DNA of 12,163 nucleotides from CAYOXD01 sp964407825 (lineage in GTDB: Bacteria; Desulfobacterota; Desulfobacteria; Desulfobacterales; JAFDDL01). Shown here piece by piece: positions 8,307-12,163 of this stretch (position 1 is its first letter; each line of letters begins with the position of its first letter). The notes beneath the pieces are model-generated. The model was not told the DNA's origin. It saw only the letters and a list, made by a program, of their open reading frames with translations, and ran no database searches. The stretch lies in assembly GCA_964407825.1 (NCBI GenBank), contig CAYOXD010000099.1, forward strand, positions 1-12,163, given 5' to 3'. Position numbers and translations under genes: made by a program.

Positions 8307-8406
8307 NNNNNNNNNNNNNNNNNNNNNNNNNNNNNNNNNNNNNNNNNNNNNNNNNNNNNNNNNNNNNNNNNNNNNNNNNNNNNNNNNNNNNNNNNNNNNN
8401 NNNNNN
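8307..8406. other. Assembly gap of 100 N
   Basis: Exactly 100 undetermined bases, the conventional placeholder for a scaffold gap of unknown size. Because its two sides carry the same 55 bases, the true gap may be negative, with the contigs overlapping. Confidence 0.98.
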
Positions 8407-8461
8407 GGACCGGTGCATGGCCTGCGAAACCTGCCCGGACCGATGCCAGATGGGGGCCATC
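8407..8461 (+). repeat. Right copy of exact 55-bp duplication flanking the gap
   Basis: Identical base for base to 8252-8306. The frame relation of the two copies across the 100 N is meaningless because the gap size is nominal. Confidence 0.9.
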
Positions 8462-8598
8462 GTGTTGCGGCAAAAGGGCGATGCAGACCAATTCCTCCCC
8501 CCCGCAGGATGGCCCAAAAAAGAGGGAAATAGCCGAAATTTTTTCCGCCCGCCAATACGATCCTGCCGCCGCCATTCATTGGGAAATGCCATGGGGAA

Positions 8599-8612
8599 TT
8601 GATACAGGTCAA
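8599..8612. promoter_or_regulatory. FNR/CRP-family box upstream of asrA
   Basis: TTGATACAGGTCAA matches the FNR consensus TTGAT-N4-ATCAA at nine of ten defined positions (GTCAA instead of ATCAA). Its centre, between 8605 and 8606, is about 40.5 bases upstream of the start point predicted from the -10 at 8634-8639. That is the placement of class II activator sites. Binding by an anaerobic regulator of the CRP/FNR superfamily would suit an anaerobic sulfite reductase operon. The particular regulator is unknown. Confidence 0.55.
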
Positions 8613-8630
8613 TTCCCAGGCCATCAGGTG

Positions 8631-8639
8631 TGCTATGAT
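8631..8639 (+). promoter_or_regulatory. Extended -10 element of the asr promoter
   Basis: TGCTATGAT combines an extended TGn motif with TATGAT (five of six to TATAAT). No good -35 lies 16-18 bases upstream, as expected for an activator-dependent promoter using the adjacent FNR-type box. The start point would be near 8646, with a leader of about 58 bases to asrA. Confidence 0.5.
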
Positions 8640-8657
8640 GGAAAACGATTTAAAGCC

Positions 8658-8684
8658 CTTAAGCTTCGAGGGGGGACGCTTAAG
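8658..8684. promoter_or_regulatory. Inverted repeat CTTAAGC-N13-GCTTAAG in the asr leader
   Basis: Perfect 7-base arms at 8658-8664 and 8678-8684 are separated by 13 bases that include a GGGGGG run. Each arm contains the palindrome CTTAAG, and the two palindromes are 21 bp apart, about two helical turns. It lies just downstream of the predicted start point and ends 6 bases before the Shine-Dalgarno. It could be a repressor operator or a leader hairpin affecting translation. Confidence 0.4.
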
Positions 8685-8690
8685 ACATAA

Positions 8691-8698
8691 AAGGAGGT
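8691..8698 (+). promoter_or_regulatory. Strong Shine-Dalgarno deciding the asrA start
   Basis: AAGGAGGT, near-perfect complement to the 16S 3' end, lies 5 bases before the ATG at 8704. The nearer ATG at 8700 is in another frame, and the in-frame extension up to 8599 crosses the promoter, so 8704 is the start. Confidence 0.85.
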
Positions 8699-8703
8699 CA
8701 TGC

Positions 8704-9717
8704 ATGGGATATCAGCTGTCACGGGAACAGTTCGACCAGTTCCTCGATCGGCTCAAAGACAAATACAGCGTCTTTGGCCCGGTGGTGGATGTCGACAGGG
8801 GCAACTATTCGGATACAGATCGGATCACCTACAGGGAAATCCACCGGTTCGACGATCTCGAACTGAACCGCAAGAGCTATTTCTCCCCCAAGGAGATCTT
8901 TTACCCCATCCGGGAGGTTCTCTTCCAGTTTGCCGGCGGGGAGGCCAGGGTGCCGGCGCTCGATGACAAAAAGATCGCCATCCTGCTCAGGCCCTGTGAT
9001 ATCAACGGGATTGACCGCCTGGACACCCTTTTTCTCGAAAACGGCCCCGAGCCGGATTTCTACTACAGGAGGCGGCGGGAGAGGGTCCGGTTCTTCATGA
9101 TCGAGTGCGCCACGGGATTTGAAAGCTGCTGGTGTGTGGCCATGAACGCCAACCGGACCGATCGCTACGACGTGGCGTTCCGGTTCGGGGAGAAGATCCT
9201 GGCCGATGTGAAGAGCGACGAATTTTCTTCCTATTTCGCGCCCCTTCCCCAACAGCCCTTCGACGTCCGATTCGTGCAGCAAAACGCCAGGCAGGTGCGT
9301 GTTCCGAAGGTGGCGGACGTCACCGCGGACCTCTTTGAACATGAGCTCTGGCAGGAGTATACCGCCCGGTGCATTGCCTGCGGACGCTGCAACACCTCGT
9401 GTATCACCTGTTCATGCTTTACCATGCAGGATGTGGCCTTTGGGACGGATCGACAGATGGGAGAGCGGCGCAGGCGCTGGGCGGGATGCCAGATCGAGGG
9501 GTTTACCGATATGGCCGGGGGCCACAAATTCCGCGGCAAGAACGGCGAGAAGCTGCGATTCAAGGCGATGCACAAGGTCAATGACTATCACCGGCGCTTT
9601 GGCAAGCACCAGTGTGTCGGCTGCGGCAGGTGCGATGATGTCTGCCCCCAATACATCTCATTCGCACGATGCATCAATACCCTGTCGGATGTCATCGAGA
9701 AGAGGAAGCGCAAATGA
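8704..9717 (+). CDS. asrA: Anaerobic sulfite reductase subunit A (iron-sulfur electron-transfer subunit)
   Basis: AsrA carries electrons between the flavoprotein AsrB and the siroheme subunit AsrC in the cytoplasmic NADH-dependent reduction of sulfite to sulfide. The product is 337 aa, close to the roughly 347 aa of the enterobacterial protein. The N-terminal two thirds contain conserved stretches such as ILLRPCDINGIDRLD (93-107) and the cysteine-rich ESCWC (140-144). Two 4Fe-4S sites follow: Cys223, 226, 229, 233 in CIACGRCNTSC, with additional Cys236 and 238, and Cys304, 307, 310, 314 in CVGCGRCDDVC. Its stop overlaps the asrB start by ATGA (9714-9717), showing translational coupling. The assignment rests on sequence features plus the intact A-B-C gene order. 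Related hydrogenase/sulfhydrogenase beta-type subunits share the fold, but the neighbouring asrC supports Asr. Confidence 0.93.
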   Translation: MGYQLSREQFDQFLDRLKDKYSVFGPVVDVDRGNYSDTDRITYREIHRFDDLELNRKSYFSPKEIFYPIREVLFQFAGGEARVPALDDKKIAILLRPCDINGIDRLDTLFLENGPEPDFYYRRRRERVRFFMIECATGFESCWCVAMNANRTDRYDVAFRFGEKILADVKSDEFSSYFAPLPQQPFDVRFVQQNARQVRVPKVADVTADLFEHELWQEYTARCIACGRCNTSCITCSCFTMQDVAFGTDRQMGERRRRWAGCQIEGFTDMAGGHKFRGKNGEKLRFKAMHKVNDYHRRFGKHQCVGCGRCDDVCPQYISFARCINTLSDVIEKRKRK

Positions 9718-10502
9718 AGAACCCCTATCTGATGGATAAAATCGAAATACTGGAGGTCGTCCCGGAGACGGCCATTGACCGCACCTACACCCTTGCCTGG
9801 GACAAGCCCCTCAAGCCGGGACAATTCCTGCAGCTTTCCATCCCCGGGGTCGGGGAAGCCCCCATATCGGTCAGTGATTTCGAGGACGGAAAGCTCTTCA
9901 TGACCATCCGCAGGGTGGGCCGCCTGACCGATGCCCTGTTCGCCCTCAAGGCAGGGGACCACCTCTTTGCCCGGGGCCCGTACGGCAATGGATTCGAGTA
10001 CGGCGACTACGTCGGTTCAGCTCTCAAGGTGATCGCCGGCGGCACCGGGCTGGCGCCGGTCAAAAAAGTGATCAAGCACTTTTGGAGAAGCGATCGGCTC
10101 ACCGGTCTGGAGGTGCTGCTGGGATTCAAGACACCCGAGGATATCCTGTATGAAAGAGAGATTCAGGCCTGGGTGGACTCAGGAATCGCCACCCTGACCG
10201 TCGATACCGGCGATGCGCAGTGGAGGGGCAACACCGGGCTCATCACCCGCTATATCGCCACCCTCAATCTGGACAACCTTGAGGGCAGCCGGTTCATCGT
10301 CGTCGGTCCGCCCATCATGATCAAGTTTGTGACCCTGGAACTTTTAAAACTCAAGGTCCCGGAGGGGAATATCTGGGTCTCCTTCGAACGCAAGATGAGC
10401 TGCGGAATCGGCAAATGCGGACACTGCAAGATCGATGAAACCTATGTCTGTCTGGAAGGCCCGGTCTTCCGATATCCCAAGGCCAAAAGGCTGCTGGATT
10501 AG
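9714..10502 (+). CDS. asrB: Anaerobic sulfite reductase subunit B (FAD/NAD(P)H-binding, 2Fe-2S)
   Basis: AsrB oxidises NADH and passes electrons through FAD and a 2Fe-2S cluster to AsrA. The 262-aa product has a ferredoxin-reductase-like FAD domain (about 1-100) with EAPISVSD (49-55) at the flavin site, where Ala replaces the Arg of the RxYS motif. The NAD domain (about 103-225) has IAGGTGLAPV (107-116) and VVGPP (196-200). The C-terminal 2Fe-2S site is Cys230, Cys235, Cys238 and Cys246 (CX4CX2CX7C), as in PyrK-like and sulfhydrogenase gamma subunits. ATG 9714 is chosen because it lies after a purine-rich ribosome site (AGAGGAAG, 9701-9708) and gives the usual N terminus; an in-frame extension to 9669 would sit inside asrA. 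PyrK would be the main alternative, but the operon context excludes it. Confidence 0.93.
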   Translation: MKNPYLMDKIEILEVVPETAIDRTYTLAWDKPLKPGQFLQLSIPGVGEAPISVSDFEDGKLFMTIRRVGRLTDALFALKAGDHLFARGPYGNGFEYGDYVGSALKVIAGGTGLAPVKKVIKHFWRSDRLTGLEVLLGFKTPEDILYEREIQAWVDSGIATLTVDTGDAQWRGNTGLITRYIATLNLDNLEGSRFIVVGPPIMIKFVTLELLKLKVPEGNIWVSFERKMSCGIGKCGHCKIDETYVCLEGPVFRYPKAKRLLD

Positions 10503-10521
10503 ACCTTTCGATTGAAAAGCG

Positions 10522-10564
10522 GCACGGTCCGGCGCCCTCAGATCCGGCGCGTCCTGAACCGTAC
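10522..10564 (+). other. Intercistronic stem-loop candidate between asrB and asrC
   Basis: The 82-base gap between asrB and asrC contains GCGCC (10532-10536) pairing with GGCGC (10546-10550) around a 9-base loop. An outer ACGGT (10524-10528) pairs with ACCGT (10558-10562). There is also a direct repeat TCCGGCGC at 10528-10535 and 10543-10550. No U run follows, so it is not a classical terminator. It could stabilise or process the mRNA and set AsrC stoichiometry, or be chance in GC-rich DNA. Confidence 0.25.
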
Positions 10565-10584
10565 ATGACCAGAGGGGAGATGCC

Positions 10585-11562
10585 ATGAGCGTCAACACGA
10601 AGAAAATCATCAAGAATGCCTATCGCGTCGCCAAGGAACGCGGGAAAACGGCCCTTCGGATCCGGGTGCCCGGAGGCCATATGGAAACGAAACATTTTGC
10701 CCTGATAAACGAAATCGCCCGGAAGTACGGCGATGGGACGGCCCATATCACCACGCGGCAGGGCTTCGAGCTGCCCGGGATCGATTTCGATAAAATCCCG
10801 GACATCAACCGAATGATCCGGCCCCTGATCGCCTCGCTGGGCCTGGATATGGAGACCGGCGCTGCCGGATACCCGGCAGCGGGAACCCGGAACATCTGCG
10901 CCTGTATCGGCAACCGCGTCTGCCCCTTCGGCAACGATGACACCACCGGCTTTGCCCAGGAATTGGAACGGGTGGTCTATCCCAACAACCTGCACTTCAA
11001 GATCGCCATAACGGGTTGTCCCAATGACTGTATCAAATCGGTCATGAACGATTTCGGTATCATCTGCACCATCGAGCCCCTCTACGATGAATCCCGCTGC
11101 ATCAGCTGCAGCGCCTGCGTGGACAATTGCGCCAAGGCGGTGACCCATGCCCTCAGCATGAAGGATTTTTCCGTGGTGCGCGATCCCGACGCATGCATCG
11201 GCTGCGGGGAGTGCATCCGGAAGTGCCCCACCGAGGCCATGACAAGATCGGCAACGAAATCCTACCGGATGGTGATCATGGGAAGAACGGGCAAGAAGAA
11301 TCCCCGGATCGCCAGAACCTTCATCAAGTGGGGGGACAAGGCCTCCATGATCCGGATCATTCAAAACACCTATGACTTCGTCGACCGCCACATCGATCGC
11401 AGCCTGGAAAAGGAGCATATCGGCTACATCGTCGACCGGGTCGGCTATCAGACCTTCAAGGAAGAAGTCCTGAAGGACGTCAAATTGAATGACAAGGCCC
11501 GGGTGGCCGAACATATCGACTGGAACGGCTATCATTACAAGAGTGATGCAAGCTTGAAATAA
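10585..11562 (+). CDS. asrC: Anaerobic sulfite reductase subunit C (siroheme catalytic subunit)
   Basis: AsrC is the catalytic subunit that reduces sulfite to sulfide by six electrons on coupled siroheme-4Fe-4S. The 325-aa product starts with a nitrite/sulfite reductase ferredoxin-like half domain, with THTR-like HITTRQGFELPG (54-65). The siroheme/4Fe-4S ligands are Cys107, Cys113, Cys145 and Cys149 (CX5C ... CPNDC). Two further 4Fe-4S ferredoxin sites are inserted after them: Cys172, 175, 178, 182 and Cys204, 207, 210, 214. The C-terminal part (about 225-325) completes the sulfite reductase fold. All cofactor ligands are present. AGAGGGGAG (10571-10579) precedes the ATG by 5 bases. A dissimilatory DsrA/B subunit is excluded by the length and by the single-subunit arrangement with asrA and asrB. 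Confidence 0.94.
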   Translation: MSVNTKKIIKNAYRVAKERGKTALRIRVPGGHMETKHFALINEIARKYGDGTAHITTRQGFELPGIDFDKIPDINRMIRPLIASLGLDMETGAAGYPAAGTRNICACIGNRVCPFGNDDTTGFAQELERVVYPNNLHFKIAITGCPNDCIKSVMNDFGIICTIEPLYDESRCISCSACVDNCAKAVTHALSMKDFSVVRDPDACIGCGECIRKCPTEAMTRSATKSYRMVIMGRTGKKNPRIARTFIKWGDKASMIRIIQNTYDFVDRHIDRSLEKEHIGYIVDRVGYQTFKEEVLKDVKLNDKARVAEHIDWNGYHYKSDASLK

Positions 11563-11572
11563 GGGGGAGCCC

Positions 11573-12019
11573 ATGAGAGAAGTGTTTATATTGGAGGATA
11601 TCCTCAACGCCTTGATCGCCCTGGAAACCCATGGCAATGCCCTCTATCTGGATCTGGCGGAAAGGGCCGGGGATCTGGAGACCCGGAACCTTTTTACCTC
11701 GCTCGCCAAGCAGGAGTTGCGGCACAAGGAGATCTATACGGAATTCAAGGACAGGCTCACCTTGAAAACCGAAATAGAAGAGGAGTATCTGGACTACCTG
11801 AATGAGCTGATCCGCAGCAACATCCATCTGGAGCGGATGGATGTCAAGGCCTGCGGCTTTGACGAGGCCCTTGACATCGGCATTCAGCTGGAAAAGGATA
11901 CCATTTTGTTCCTGAGCGAATTGAAGGGGATTCTTTCCGAAAATACGGCCCAGATAGAGGCCCTGGTGCTGGAGGAGAAAAATCACCTCAAACTGCTGCT
12001 GCCGCTGAAGGGATCTTAG
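11573..12019 (+). CDS. Ferritin-like diiron protein (rubrerythrin-type four-helix bundle)
   Basis: A 148-aa, almost fully helical protein carrying the ferritin-like diiron pattern: Glu18 in ALETHG, Glu48 and His51 in QELRH (ExxH), Glu107 in QLEKD, and Glu135 and His138 in LEEKNH (ExxH). This spacing fits a rubrerythrin-type bundle, but there is no C-terminal rubredoxin domain, so electrons must come from a partner. The family reduces peroxide or binds iron in anaerobes; which reaction applies here is unknown. It begins 10 bases after the asrC stop with the ribosome site GGGGGAG (11563-11569). Co-transcription with asrABC is therefore likely. A role in protecting the oxygen-sensitive clusters or siroheme of Asr is inference from position only. 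The rubredoxin-containing flavoprotein upstream is a conceivable but unproven electron donor. Confidence 0.85.
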   Translation: MREVFILEDILNALIALETHGNALYLDLAERAGDLETRNLFTSLAKQELRHKEIYTEFKDRLTLKTEIEEEYLDYLNELIRSNIHLERMDVKACGFDEALDIGIQLEKDTILFLSELKGILSENTAQIEALVLEEKNHLKLLLPLKGS

Positions 12020-12163
12020 GCATCACGGGAACCCGCAACCGGTGGGAGTTGAAGCAAAAGCCCACGCCGCCGAGGCACCCGCGGGTCACCGCATCCAGGC
12101 CGTGGCTTTCGAAGGTTACCAGGGGATAGTTGATCGAAAAGGGACACTGAATTCCGGTTTACC
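12020..12163. other. Terminal 144 bases without a supported gene
   Basis: After the ferritin-like gene there is a 10-bp palindrome ACCCGCGGGT (12077-12086) but no hairpin with a U run. A + strand frame opens at GTG 12042 and runs off the window, but it has no convincing ribosome site. A short - strand frame covers about 11988-12158. Neither resembles a protein I recognise. Confidence 0.4.

Larger units (their letters stand above)
8229..8602 (+). pseudogene. Ferredoxin-type (4Fe-4S) gene remnant interrupted by assembly gap
   Basis: Directly after the TAG of the flavoprotein gene, and in the same frame, the sequence reads LYYAQVIQDRC then MACETCPDRCQMGAI. This is a CX2CX2CX3C 4Fe-4S cluster site of the kind seen in multi-cluster ferredoxin-domain proteins. 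The only possible initiator before the motif is GTG at 8244, and it has no clear ribosome site. The same motif reappears right of the N run in the frame starting at 8408 and continues as VLRQKGDADQF to a TGA at 8600-8602. That tail shows no second cluster or known fold. If the two flanks are one overlap, the merged frame is about 72 codons. The N-terminal part normally found upstream of such a motif is missing. I call it a truncated remnant; a real gene hidden or mis-joined by the gap is possible. Confidence 0.5.

Noticed and set aside
8252..8461. Tandem repeat or duplicated ferredoxin domain
   Set aside because: Perfect identity ending exactly at the gap edges on both sides points to unmerged contig ends rather than a biological duplication.
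8519..8547. A-run and T-run (AAAAAA ... TTTTTT) as a rho-independent terminator after the ferredoxin remnant
   Set aside because: The stem would be only A-T pairs with a 17-base loop and no GC core, so it would not terminate well.
8599..8639. TTGATA as a -35 box paired with TATGAT
   Set aside because: The spacing is 29 bases, far outside 16-18. The TTGATA is better explained as the left half of the FNR-type box.
10351..11637. Antisense open frame of 428 aa covering asrC and its flanks
   Set aside because: Opposite to a fully motif-supported AsrC. The translated product shows no family features, and the frame spans three + strand genes.
11988..12158. Short - strand frame at the right edge with a cysteine-containing segment TRGCLGGVGFCF
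   Set aside because: It is bounded by stops within about 57 codons, overlaps the ferritin-like gene end, lacks a ribosome site and matches no family I know.
12042..12163. + strand frame from GTG 12042 running off the window
   Set aside because: No ribosome site and no recognisable sequence; too short to judge without the next bases.

Overview
The window looks like a piece of a metagenome-assembled or draft genome of a GC-rich anaerobe. The most likely group is Desulfobacterota (former Deltaproteobacteria). This is inferred from the gene content: a complete NADH-dependent anaerobic sulfite reductase operon (asrABC), a rubredoxin-glutamate synthase-like flavoprotein, a ferritin-like diiron protein and large multidomain hybrid kinases. 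It is not proved by any marker gene. All recognised genes lie on the + strand. There are no tRNA, rRNA, CRISPR or insertion-sequence signals.

Region 1 (about 44-6677) is a tightly packed signalling and enzyme cluster. A membrane-bound hybrid histidine kinase (Cache-like sensor, HAMP, GAF, HisKA, HATPase, receiver) overlaps by ATGA a soluble second hybrid kinase (receiver, PAS, HisKA, HATPase, receiver). These are followed at 32 and 27 bp by a radical SAM protein and a HAD-superfamily phosphatase. Together the kinases carry two phosphorylatable histidines and three receiver aspartates but no DNA-binding output domain, so the pathway must leave through a partner outside the window.

Region 2 (6678-8228) has a short intergenic stretch with a sigma70-type promoter whose spacer holds a 13-bp palindrome. 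It is followed by a rubredoxin domain fused to an FMN/3Fe-4S glutamate synthase-like domain without any glutaminase domain.

Region 3 (8229-8703) has no intact gene. It contains a remnant of a 4Fe-4S ferredoxin gene, cut by a 100-N assembly gap whose two flanks are the same exact 55-bp sequence. That pattern fits a de Bruijn-graph overlap rather than a biological repeat. The right-hand part holds the asr control region: an FNR-type box TTGAT-N4-GTCAA about 40 bp upstream of the predicted start point, an extended -10, and a CTTAAGC/GCTTAAG inverted repeat just before a strong Shine-Dalgarno.

Region 4 (8704-12019) is asrA-asrB-asrC plus a ferritin-like diiron gene only 10 bp after asrC. AsrB would take electrons from NADH through FAD and 2Fe-2S, AsrA would pass them through 4Fe-4S clusters, and AsrC would reduce sulfite to sulfide on siroheme-4Fe-4S. 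The linked ferritin-like protein and the rubredoxin-flavoprotein suggest a redox or oxygen-stress setting. The last 144 bases hold no gene that can be supported.
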